DNA of 64,000 nucleotides from Fusarium oxysporum f. sp. lycopersici 4287 (lineage: Eukaryota; Ascomycota; Sordariomycetes; Hypocreales; Nectriaceae): the NCBI RefSeq assembly GCF_000149955.1, contig NC_030998.1:384699-448698 (forward strand). Direction: 5' to 3'. Below the pieces are notes generated by a model. It was not told the DNA's origin. It did not search any database and worked only from the letters and a program-made list of their open reading frames with translations. The translations under genes were made by a program, and so were the position numbers. Below, one piece after another: positions 44,867-55,978 of this stretch. Every line of letters starts with the position of its first letter. Within the stretch, counting starts at the first letter, position 1.

Positions 44867-45988
44867 TTAGTAGCTAGTCAGACCCTTGGATAAGGGCGGT
44901 TCGCGTTCCCCAAATGACCTTCCTGGGGACTGCATGGCCTCATCTTTCTCCATCTGAGCTGAGCACAACTCAAGTATACGACTATGGAAATCTTTCAGAT
45001 TATAAATATTAGCATTAAGAAGGATCAATCCAACAGTAGGATACACTTACAGATAACGCCATTCTCCTTTTGTGGATTCAGCAAACCCTCCGAGTAAATG
45101 CCAACATTAAGGTTTGCTTGAGTCTTCTCACAAAGCTCAATATCTTCAACAGCAACATTACGCGTGAAGTCATACCACTTTTCGAACTCATCGCTCCCAG
45201 CAGGGGCTTTATGATAGTAGTCAAACTCCATGCGGGCTTGTTCGGGTTTCTTAGATGGATTGATGCGCCAGCAGGTCAAACCCCCGGCGTACAAGCTCAA
45301 GGAGCAATTGGGGAAAAGGAAGAAGAATAAACCATCGTCAGCACCAGTGGCAGTAGCAATATGCTGCGAGTAGTTGTGCTTATTAATGACTTTGTAGCCC
45401 GCGGGTTTGAACGTTTTTGCAAACTCCGGATGGGCATAGGCACAATGGAGGCACTCTTGATACGCATCAACCGTAGCCTTCCAATTATTATCAGCGATGT
45501 ACTTAAGAGGACGTCTTAGTGGAAGCTCAGTGAAGTCGGCGTGTGCAGTCGATTCCTCAAAGCCGGGGAAGAACTCCTCAAAGGAGCAGGTCTCGTCGGA
45601 CAAGGTCAAGAAAAGAAGTCCATTTGGAGTTAGGTGCGATCGCATAACGGTACCCTGTATGATTAGAAAGATTTCTTGAGAGTTGGATGTGCGAGTACTT
45701 ACATCGCTCTGCTTGGAGACGGTGATACTTCTCCAATCTTCAGTCTCGCGACGGACGATGAAGTCGGTCTGAGCCAGCTCGTGCTCGTAGTTGACATTGG
45801 TTTCAGGAAACTTGGTTACGGCTCCCAGAAGAACCCAGGACTGGATAGCGAATCAGTATGAGCGTAACCAGAGAGACTGGAGTCCCCCTTGAACTTGCGT
45901 TGAGAAAAATCGCCCTTCTCTCTAAGCTGTAGATGCCAGTGCTGGTGTACCAGGATGCAGGGAGAGTAACGTCCCAGTCAGTCATCAT
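44867..45988 (-). pseudogene. Rieske-type (choline monooxygenase-like) oxygenase lacking the [2Fe-2S] ligands
   Basis: The 5' end (from ATG 45988) reads like family members (ASWYTSTGIYSLERRAIF), but the first junction cannot be resolved: a good acceptor at 45841 exists, yet no donor of normal length fits in phase. The rest is clean: exons 45840-45703, 45654-45051 and 44991-44867, with in-phase introns. The catalytic domain keeps the mononuclear-iron pattern (NWKATVDAYQECLHCAYAHPEF: Asn/Asp and two His) and a normal C-terminus. The Rieske domain keeps its first strands, then jumps to its last strand; the CxH and CxxH loops that bind the iron-sulfur cluster are missing. Such enzymes need the cluster to pass electrons, so this copy should be inactive. 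Confidence 0.7.
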
Positions 45989-46513
45989 GAATTATGGGAG
46001 GGGGCGATTTCAATAATATTTCGGTTTATTTGATTCTTATTTGATGTAAGTTGAATAGAAAATCTCTTGTTTTGAGCAACAAGGGGGACATGAAAATACC
46101 TGTTCATAGGAATGCCCATATCTGAGCTTTATCCAAATCGATGTTCATAGCCGGAAGCCTACCCTACGCTATGCTATACCAGATCAGGAAATTTTACACG
46201 CAGCATGCCTCATCCACATATTTCCAGCCGGGCGATATCACGCGTACCGTACCATTGAGTCTCTTTAACAGGTAATTTATTCTTGTGCTTCACATGCCGC
46301 TCCAAAGCCAGCGATTCATGGGCGCAAACACCCCGATAGAGTAATCTCCATTGCCTAATACAGAAATCGCACACGAGAATGCCAGCCGTCGAAATGGATC
46401 TTGCGGAAATGGTGTATTTTGCTGAAGGGCTAAATATTCTTGCTCTTCTGTAAGAAACATTCGCAGCTGTTCACTTCATGCATCACATTCTGTTGTTCTA
46501 AGTGCTCTTCTCA
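45989..46513. other. intergenic between divergent Rieske oxygenase relics
   Basis: About 525 bp of shared upstream region between the two relics. No motif was recognised with confidence. Confidence 0.4.
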
Positions 46514-47947
46514 ATGAATTCATTAATAATTTTTGGCACTACGAGTGTGCTTATTGTTTCAATGGTTCTTCATTTCTGGCGTTATCTGCAACGATGCGAT
46601 GCTCGCGTAATAGTGCCGGAAGACCGAGCCTTCAATCTGCCCGAGGGATGGTGGTCGGATCCTGTTCGATTCCAACTTGAGCGACGGGCAATCTTCAGCC
46701 AAGTAAAAACACTCAAAACCGATTATATCTGTCACGCAATGGTCTGATTTCATTGATAGACGTGGATTTGTGTGAGCCACCGCGGACGTTTTCGCTCCCC
46801 CGGCGACTATGTTGTCTACGATATTGCTGGTTTTCGTATTCTCATGATCCTGGGAAAGGACATGGTAGTGCGATCATTCCACAATGTCTGTAGGCACAGA
46901 GCCTTCCCGGTCGCCAGGAAGCAGTCTGGCAGCGCCACCATTCTTGGCTGTCGATATCATGGATGGAGTTATAACACAGAGGGAAGGCTTATCAAAGCTC
47001 CTTATTTCGACAATCTCACCGGCTTTGATAAGAGCTTGAATAGTCTCTTCGAAATCTACACGAAGCAGGACAGCCGAGGCTTCCTTCACATCAACGTCAG
47101 CCGTGACAAGGGCTTGCCTGCTACTGCACCTGTAGCGGGCTTAGAGATGGACAAGCTGGAGAAGATCGGACCAGATACAGAACTCTTAGAGAGCATTGAA
47201 TTCAGTGGGAACTTCAATTGGAAGGTAATACGTAGGTGTACCATCTTCGGCCCTCCGTTCTAGATTACCCGCAGCTGCTAATGTAAGACAGTCAACCAGC
47301 CATACGCCACATCGCATCCAACTGCGTCCAATTCCGCGAATTCATCCCGTCCATTCCCTGCAGAGGGACCTAGTTCTGTTGGAGAGCTACTATCCTTCCC
47401 TTTGACTACAGTACACACAATGTTTGATCGACCTTTCTGGTACCAACTCACGTACTCTCCCGTCGCCGTTGACCAAACCAATTTACGCTGCGATGTTTAC
47501 ATCAATAACCCTAAGGGGCCTTTTAAACTTAATGGGGCGGCTATGGTTTTCCTTGAAAGGGAAATACAGCAGAGGCTTCTAGCTTTTGAGAATCAGTATA
47601 AGCAGCTCATAACTTCCAGAGATGAAGCCATTGGCAACAGTGAGATTGGGCTATGTCGAGCTTCTGTGATCACAACGCTGACTAGTAATAGGTGACCAAG
47701 CAAAGATTGCTGATGCAGTCGAAATGCACCGGCGTCAGGAGGCAGACCGTGGCTTCGAAATCAAGCCCACTGCGCTTAAGCAGCAGAATGGCGACGCCAA
47801 ACTCTCAAAGGCTGATCGAAGTAAGTAACGCCCTTGTAAATACCCCAAGTTGGGACATCCTCGATACCCTTACGCTACATTGGCTTATTCTTGACTCTAG
47901 TCTGTCAAGCTATGGACTGCGGAACTTCTAGAAAGCTGGATTGGTAA
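46514..47947 (+). pseudogene. Rieske-type oxygenase lacking the mononuclear-iron site
   Basis: Exon 1 (46514-46702) encodes an N-terminal membrane helix and the LERRAIFSQ segment. After a 57-nt intron, exon 2 (from 46760) has an intact Rieske domain with both ligand pairs (CRHRAF and CRYHGWSY). The frame runs to FNWK near 47223, where the catalytic domain should begin with the iron-binding His pair. That part is missing. Coding resumes near 47400 (TTVHTMFDRPFWYQ) and continues through two good introns (47642-47693 region and 47824-47900) to a normal-looking end at TAA 47945-47947. A deletion removed the Fe(II) site, so it is the mirror image of the loss in its divergent neighbour. Confidence 0.68.
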
Positions 47948-48478
47948 TGGTCCAAGATGTAAACCTAGTGGATTGAGAAAGTCTTCATATATTTAGACAA
48001 CACGGTCTTCATACTCAGCAGAAGTAGAGTTATGTACTTGTAAAAATAAAAGTAAAAGATTAAGATATATAAGAAGCTAAGTTTCTTCGGCGCTTTATGT
48101 GCACGGCGCTACCGAAGTTAAAGGCACAGGTCTTCTCTTTCTGATTCACCTAGGCTTCGACATAGTAATAGCTAGAATCTGAAGAATAGCTTAAATAGAC
48201 CTCAAGTGGTGTCAGAAGCTCTCACGCTCTTGATTAAACTTTCCATACAAAGCCGGATGACGAATGGTGATGCAAAGCGCACGCAACCATTCGATTGGCC
48301 CAAATCACGGCATATTAGTCCGTATGCCGGGTACCGTAGTAGTGTCCGGCCTCGCTAACTTTCGACCCCGCGCTTCCCTGGTGACTAAGGATGCTGATTC
48401 ACGGTTCCCCTCCCTGACGTGGATAGTCGGTCAACCGCACGAGCAGTCATAGTCGACACTTATAACCTAAGCGCTACC
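47948..48478. other. intergenic, promoter of the Zn2Cys6 regulator
   Basis: No gene recognised. Contains the leader of the transcription factor. Confidence 0.4.
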
Positions 48479-50539
48479 ATGCCCCGACGCGGTGGCCGTA
48501 GGCTAACGAGATCATACGGGCAACGCTCCCGAGGCGGTTGTCAGTCATGCAAGCAGAGACATGTATGTCTAGAGAAGCGGAAATGGTTGATGAGGTACTG
48601 ACGCAGAGAGGTCAAATGCGATGAAAGCAGACCAACGTGCACGAATTGCGCAAAGAAGGGTCTGCTATGCGACGGCTACCCTCAGCGAACGTTGAGGTGG
48701 TCATACAAACACGAGATAACAGCGAGTGAGACATTGCAACAGCAAAAGAAGTCACCAGAGCCTCTGAACGACAACCCATCTACCATTACTTTGAATCCGC
48801 TGACAGCTGATGAATGCACCCATGAGGAAGTTGAGGAGATTGGTCCAGTGACGGACGGTGAAATGACTCTTTGGCCAGAGTCAGAGGATATCAGCCTAAC
48901 AGATCTTATGGACTTCGATTCGACGAATTTTGGTGGAGACTTTGGTGATAGCCTTCATTCGATTACTATTGAGACTCCGAACTTCGACTTTTCCACTTCC
49001 GACTGGCTGCCGGATTTCTGCTTTCATATGTCGTCCCAACGGACCTCTTGGCTAGACCCTGGTCTATCTGGTCAGATTCAACCACCAGGGATCAACTCAG
49101 ACTCCTCTATGCGGCTTCTGAAATGTTGGTTCGACGAAGTATGTCCGGCATGGTCTGGCTTCGACTCCAAGTCCAACATGAATCGAAAGATGGCCGAGGA
49201 TCTTTGGCAAAGCTCACCCCCCGTCTTCGTTGCTCTCCAAAGCATGTCAGCCAGCTTCCTTTCGGCACGGTTACCACAAATGAGGCACTCTGCTATGAGC
49301 CTGCTCAAAACGGCAACCCTAAGTGTTCAAGCAGAGATACACGAGCTCAATGAGAAGAACGCCCTCGACGCGATGCCTGCCGGTATCATGTTCTCACTCC
49401 TCTGCCTTGGAACGACAATTTGTTGGCTAGATACTCGTCGGGTGGGTTGGCCGTTTTTGCAAGAAGCGAAGACACTGCTTCGATGGAGCTCACAGCAACA
49501 GTTCGCTACTGATGCTGACAAGCTAGACTTCTTTAACAAAAGCCTTGTCTACTGGGATATGTTGATATCTTTCATATATGATCCAGAACCGGGCACCGAC
49601 ATACACCAAGTCAGCGCACTCCCATCCACCTTCCAGAGATCTGGGTGCTTGGATACTCATAGCCAGTCTTCCTACGAGGCGGAGCCTCACCCGTGGACCG
49701 GTGTCTCAATTCTAAGCTCGGTCCTATTCACGCGGTCAATTCGCGTTTGTCGTGCTTCTCGACGTCGCATTACTGGATCATCAAGGGGGGCAATGGGCTC
49801 ACCTCTCACGGTACCAGAGATCGAGCAGGCAAAGGAGTTGGAGGTAGAGTTGCTACAACTGCAGCTATCTCCAAGTCCATCACTCAACGATACCGGTGAC
49901 AAGCGCACATCGAGTAATCATCTTTTACATGTGGCTGAAGCTTATCAACTTGCCTCCCTGCTCCAGCTCTACATACAGTTTCCTTCCTTATTGGCACCCT
50001 ATTCTCAACTGGTGCCGCGAGACCCCAGTGAAGTAGAAACAACAATGCTATGGCACAAGCGCATCATACCCCTCACTCTTCGGCTCATAGAAGTGCTTGA
50101 GCGAATCCCCTCCGAGTCCGGCAGCTCCGCTATCCAGCCGCTTTTGTATGTCTGCGCTGCCACGGGGCTTCGATACACACCAACCTCACGGCTTGAAACA
50201 GAGTCAAATTCCATCAGTGGCGGCAGTCAGGCCAAGCCAAGACCAATGGAGAGTATTCTTGACTACCTGGATCTTCTGAAAGACCCACTCGAACATTCCA
50301 AAGAGGATGTCGACCTTTTACCCGTCTCACAGATGGCCATTGATGTGAGTAAAGGGCGAGCCTTTATTTTGCGACGTCTGAGTGTCTTCAAAGAATGCTT
50401 GCACCCCGGTCCTCTCGGTGTCGCCGAGAAGTTTACGAAAGAACTGTGGGCTGCCTATGATGAAGCGCCCAGGTGGAGCATGGATGTTTGTTGGATCAGC
50501 CTTATGGACAAGAAGGACCTCCGAACGATGTTTGGATAA
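48479..50539 (+). CDS. Zn2Cys6 transcription factor
   Basis: Exon 1 (48479-48562) and exon 2 (48611-50539) give 670 aa. The 48-nt intron splits the zinc cluster, a common position in this family. The six ligands are C21, C24, C31, C38, C41 and C48, a perfect CX2CX6CX6CX2CX6C. An acidic region (about 80-140) follows, then a long helical fungal-specific regulatory domain to the C-terminus. It should bind CGG half-sites in the nucleus. It converges with the sugar transporter and lies next to GH79 and GH78 genes, so it is the natural candidate regulator of that cluster. Paired CGG/CCG repeats in the transporter-GH79 promoter support this. Confidence 0.92.
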
Positions 50540-50719
50540 GGTAGCTTCCAACTCCGCGGCATTGTTTTTACATGAGAGCTTGTTAGGATATTAATGGAAA
50601 CCTGTTTTAGTCGATATAGATAGCGGCAACTACCAAGAAGAGTATTATAAGATCCGCTACCAGAAGTGAAGAGCATGTGTCCCTCCGAGTTCATCCTCTT
50701 ACCTCCATCGTAGGCTCAA

Positions 50720-52852
50720 TCAAACCTCATCGACCACTTTTTTCCTGTCCTGAAGCTCATGTGCGTGTACCTGGACTTCTGTGACATACTTGTCAAACTT
50801 GCGAAGGTTGACCTTCTTCTCGAACCTGTCGAGCATTAGCTTCATACACCTAAACAGATAATTCCAATGGAACCCAACGTACAATTCGTCAATCTCGGCG
50901 GGGGTTCGGCGCGCAACCTCAGGCAGGATGAACCAGGCGATGGCGACGGCAACCGTACCGGTACCAGCAAAGCTATATAGTATTCATCAGCAGGCCTTCA
51001 ATACAACATCAAGCTTTGTAGACAGTACTTACAAAAAGCCCGTTTTGACGCCCCATTTGACCGATCCGTTGATCATCAAAGGAGTACAGAAGCTGAAGAT
51101 GATAGCGATGCAATTAGACACGGCCAGTGACCAACCAGCCGTCTGGGCTCTGAGGCGCTGTTGTGGAATCTCAGCAGCATAGGCATAGCCGATGGCCGAA
51201 GCACCAGTGGTGGAAAACGTAGCGAGGCACGCAAAGAAGATCTACAGGGACAGCAATTAGCCAAATTGGTAGTGATCCCGTTGAGGTCATACTGACAAGT
51301 AGCGAGCTGGTAGCCTTGGCTGTATAGTCAAAACACCCAATGATACCCAGGCACAGAACTGACACGACTGTCACCGCGTAAGGGTATACGGTAAGAGGAC
51401 GTCGACCGATGGAATCTGTAAGTGTTGCAGTGGCGATCATCGAGATCAGCTGAACGGATGAGAGGATGAGGGTGACGAGGAACGGGTCCTTGTTTCCTGC
51501 ATATTGGACTGCAACATATGGTTAGAAGCTTTTCATGGCATCATGCAGCGAACACCTACAGAAATATGTCGCGTAGGTATTGAAGACGGCTAAACCAACA
51601 AACTGCTGTGTGATCTTGGGCCAGCCGGAAATGATGAATCGAATCAGGTTGCGACCTTTGAATACAGCCCAGGGTCCTAGCTCGGAATTTTGCTCAGCTT
51701 GCTGGCGTTCGACTGCGAGGGTAGAAGTCATGATTTCCTATTCCAGTATCAGCATTTGTTAAAATAGTGCGATGGGGAACTCTCACGATTTGTTGATCAA
51801 TATCATAGCCTTCGACGTTGGCGAAACATCGGTTCAGCACTTGGGATGCCTGTTCGACCTTGCCCTTGCTAGCTAACCACCAAGGGGACTCGGGAATGAG
51901 AAGAAAGGCCACAAGGATGCAGCCAATCATCGCCCACTACGACCCGAGTTAATTGAATCATTCTTCCTGAATCTCGAACAAAGAGTCTTGGTTACTCACC
52001 TGAGTGTAAATCGGGGTTCGGAAATCGAGCGGGTCGTTTGCTTTGAGCCTGTTGAGGGCCACCGAGGCAAAGAGCTGGCCTAGCACGAACCAGCTGTTTA
52101 ACAGTTAGTACATCTGGTGTGAATGGTCCTGAAGAACTATCATGACTTACAAACTGTAGGCATTGATAAAGAAACCTCGGAGCTGAGTGGGAGAGATCTC
52201 GGACAGGTACAGAGGCATGGTGGATTGTAGCATACCTACCCCCATGCCAGAAAAGAGCTTTGCCACAAGCCAATGCTGCCAGTGCGTTGCGAATGATTCA
52301 GCGAACACGCTCTAGTCGGTTGAAGTTATGTGATCAGTGCCGATTCTTGTAAGTCTCGTGGCGTACGTACCGCGGTCAAGACGACCCAGATGATCATCAT
52401 CGCAGCCTTTCGACCAAGACGCTCAGTTGCGTATTGAAGAAGCTAGAAACACCGTCAACAAACGATCAGAAATCCCCAGTATGAATATCGACGTACGACT
52501 TGACCGATGGTCTGGCCTGCTGACTGGATACCACCCCAAGCCGAGATATATTTACCCGCAATGATTGTTGTGCCAGAGGTAGAAAATTGTCGTATGAAAC
52601 CTGCGTTGGAGACGATTCCGCCGTTAAGATTGATCTCTGTTGTTGTTAGCAGATAGTTAAACGCCAAGACCATGCGCAAAGCTTACGATAGCCATCGAGA
52701 GATGCGGAGAAGGCTGCAAGCATAGCAATACAGCCCACGCGCTTGAACCTGCGAACACTCTGCCAAACGCTCAAGTCATCAAGCTTGGACCTCATGAGAA
52801 GTCCTTCGCCAGTGTCCTCGACAGTCTCGGTGTGAGCCTTTGCTTGCTGCAT
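50720..52852 (-). CDS. MFS sugar transporter (SP family)
   Basis: Ten exons (52852-52687, 52636-52497, 52442-52371, 52311-52151, 52093-52000, 51936-51787, 51737-51560, 51508-51297, 51241-51033, 50972-50720) give 544 aa, every junction in phase. The start is the ATG at 52852; the codon before it is only TTG. Family marks: DGYQINLNGGIV, GQTIGQVLLQYATERLGRK (sugar-porter GR[KR] motif), LYLSEISPTQLRG (PESPR-type entry), LIPESPWWL, DSIGRRP and PEVARRTPAEIDELY at the end. Twelve membrane helices are expected, with a plasma-membrane location. SP porters import hexoses, pentoses or glycosides by proton symport. Its position between the regulator and two glycosidases suggests uptake of the released sugar or glycoside. 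Confidence 0.94.
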
Positions 52853-53704
52853 TTTGACGGTGTTGGTGTTCAAGTCGGCGATGCAGATCTGGACTTGATG
52901 CAGCCAAGATCTTGGCCTCGATCAGTCTTTATGGAAAAGAGCTTGGCGATAGGATGTGGTATTTTTAATTCTTAAACCTCCACTGCAGAACGCGGGGCCC
53001 CAGACTAGTCTGTCCCCGGCCTGGCTCCCTTCTAACTAGTGGCCATGCTAGAAGCGCAAACCCCACTGCGGAGGGGGAATAATTGAGTTTGACTGGGGGC
53101 CGCGGAAACCAGTCCGTTCATATACGGCAGCCGGACTATCTAACAGATCCAATCAGGCGCATCTGTCAGGGATATCACGGCAACGATATCCGAGACTTCA
53201 TACCACTACGAAGCATAAGAGGCTTGATCACCTGCACCAACTTCGTCTGAACAATGACCGAGCTGAGCATTTCTCGGGTCAAAGATGTAGCGCAGGAAGC
53301 TTGTTCTGAGCTTGTTGCACTCGGTTGCGTTTGAGCCGAGGAAAAACATCCATGGTTTAAATAGCGATTGATGATCATGAGACTGAGATTAAGCTGTTCA
53401 GGGCTGGGGAATAGGCGGAGAGAAGCCCGAAATTAGAGTAAATCTGGGGAAAAGCCTGGTAACACCATGTTCCCCAGGGTCAGGATGGCTCTAGTATACT
53501 TTTTTGCTTGGTGTAAGTGGCCAACTTGTGTAGTAACGGGATTGAGGCATTCCAGTTGATTTGAGGCCGACGATCAACAAAAAAGTCAGAAGCCGTAAGT
53601 CTCAAGAATAAAAGGCAGCTAGATGCCACGTAAAATAAAGGCCTATCACAACCATCTTGGCAAGCTTCCTTTTACAAAACTCCTACTGCCACTGTACCTC
53701 AAGA
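52853..53704. promoter_or_regulatory. divergent promoter of transporter and GH79, with paired CGG/CCG sites
   Basis: This 850-bp region separates divergent genes. Two inverted CGG repeats lie close together: CGG-N8-CCG at 53103-53116 and CGG-N3-CCG at 53125-53133. Zn2Cys6 dimers bind such pairs, and a Zn2Cys6 gene is next door. Binding itself is inferred. Confidence 0.45.
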
Positions 53705-55440
53705 ATGGCTTCGCTTCTTAGCACCGCCTGGGTCATCGCACAGGTCGCCACTGTTTCGGGCTTGGCCTTCAATGTCCCGTCATCGCCGCCATCCAACTCA
53801 AGCGCCCAGCTTGCCGATGCCCCAGTCGGCGTTTCGTGAGTAGACATAGCACGACCGACATAGAGTAAATTTGCTGATGATCCGCAGCTTCGAGTTCTTC
53901 GCGTTTCCAGGCTACTGGAATGATGTACCCAGCACCTCCACTTGTCTGCAGAACTTGAAGGATCTTTCGGGAACTTGGCCGCCTATCAGGATCGGAGGAA
54001 CGACGCAGTATGATTGATATTCTCGCTTGTTTTGTTGCTGCTTACATGGCGAACAGGGACCGAGCTACCTACGATGCATCCTCCAGCCAACAAGTCACTT
54101 ACACAGTGGCCAACGCTGGAGATGCGCCAAGCACGCTAACGTTCGGGCCGTCCTTCATGTCCTTGGCAGGCACATATGATGGGAAAGTAACCATAGGCTT
54201 CAATCGTCGACTCAACAACCTCGCAAACACCGTCGCTGCAGCAGCGAAGGCAGTTGATCAGATTGGCAGCCTCCATGCCATTGAGCTTGGCAACGAACCT
54301 AACTGTACGTTCCGTTTCCTAACTGACATTCAATAACCGCTAACTCTGTGACAGTCTTCAGTAGCAGCGACCCTATTGCCCAAGGCTCTTCCTGGACAGC
54401 TTCAGCGGACTACGCCAGCGAGGTTACCTGGCAAGACGCCGTGTGCGGCAATCTCTCCGCGTCTAACCTCATCTCTGCCGGTGTGTTCTTCGGAACCAGC
54501 CCGATGAGCATCGCTGGTCTGACTGCAGCCGAGGGCCAGGCCAACAGCTATGTTAGACAGTACTGCTCTCACAATTACCCGCAGTCCAAGAGCACTGCCA
54601 ATCTAGCAACGTTGATGAGCCACAGCGCTATTGCATCCCAGATCAAGCCTTTCGCGAACGAAGTCGCGGCTGCGGCGGGGAAGAACAAGCCTCATGTGTT
54701 TGGAGAAACGAACTCTGGTAAGTCAATTTTCCAGGTCAAGTAGTTGTCATGGCTAACAATGACACCTAGCTACTCAGGGCGGTGGCGGCATCAGTCCAAC
54801 TTACGGTGCTGGACTCTGGCTCCTCGACTACGTCATGCAATCCCTGATTATGGGAACAGAGGTAAAGAATCCCGTTGATATCTCCCAGCTATATAGCTGA
54901 TTCATTGCAGACTCTATACTTCCACCACGGCACCATCGGAAATTGTAAGTAAACCCCAGTCCACAGTATTGGTAACAACTAACGCCTTGACCAACAGGCC
55001 AGTACTGCTGGTGGGGAAGATACTCTATGGGTTCTCCTTATTTCGGCGCCTACTTTGCCACGATGGCTCTCGCCGGCGCCGACAAGATAGCCCCTTTGGA
55101 TGATCAGACGACCGGATACGCAGCATACGCCATCTTCAAAGACGACAAGCCCATCAGGGTTCTTCTGTACAACTCTGATTATTACACCAGCGGTTCTCGT
55201 CCTTCTCAGTCTTTTACCCTCTCCGGGCTTTCCGGTTCCACGGTTTCGGCCAAGAGGCTCACTGCTGCTGCTTCTACATCCAGAGTCGATGCTGGTCAGA
55301 GCCCGACTGTTGCTGGGCAGACGTTTGAGAATGGATCGTGCAAGATTCAGGGTCAGAGTACGGTTGAGTCGGCCACTGTCTCGGGGGGAAAGGCGACGTT
55401 TACTCTTCAGGCTTCGGAAGCTCTGCTGGTGTTGCTTTAA
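53705..55440 (+). CDS. GH79 beta-glucuronidase-like secreted glycosidase
   Basis: Seven exons (53705-53835, 53888-54007, 54057-54304, 54355-54717, 54770-54861, 54911-54944, 54998-55440) give 476 aa in frame. The ATG at 53705 starts a clean signal peptide of about 20 residues. The barrel opens with the SFEFFAFPGYW segment. The acid/base Glu is in LGNEPN (E164), rebuilt next to intron 3, and the nucleophile is probably the Glu in HVFGETNS. A C-terminal beta-sandwich follows (FTLSGLSGS to the end), as in fungal GH79 enzymes. Known fungal members remove glucuronic or 4-O-methyl-glucuronic acid from arabinogalactan or from plant glycosides. It is divergent from the transporter and in tandem with GH78. 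Confidence 0.9.
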
Positions 55441-55978
55441 CATGTAACATAGTGGCTTCGTCTAGATTCGGAGGCCGGTGATGTAATCTGCGCTTAGGCA
55501 GTCAACTAGACTGGCGCATTGGCTTTTGATACCTAGATTTTCGAACACATTAGGATTGGAGGATAGCGCTAGAAACTTTGGTAGCTGTCTTGTGCGATAT
55601 GGTTAGTTTAGTCGTAACAAATGGAACATGATGCCGGTATAATGATCCACATTCACTTGACCCGATGTCCGGCCTCTCGAACTAAGACTGCCGTTTCCCC
55701 TCACTGTGAGCTAGCGTCGTGAACGCGTAAACGATCAGCTGGCACCCACCATCTTATGAACAAGTGCTAGCAAATTCGCTTGGATTAGTGCCCCACACTC
55801 AGCACATGCTCGCTTTTATCTACCCCGAGGCGATACCAGCATCCAAGTGTGGGCTGAAGATGGGGAGGGTGGGGCATCTCCGAGCCTCGCAACCTTTCAA
55901 ATATTAACCCCATATATCTTTTTCTTTTGTAAGACTGCTCACTGCAACCAGACATTCCCAGTGCTAGAAAACGATCTA
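55441..55978. other. intergenic, GH79 terminator and GH78 promoter
   Basis: About 540 bp with no gene seen. Confidence 0.4.
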
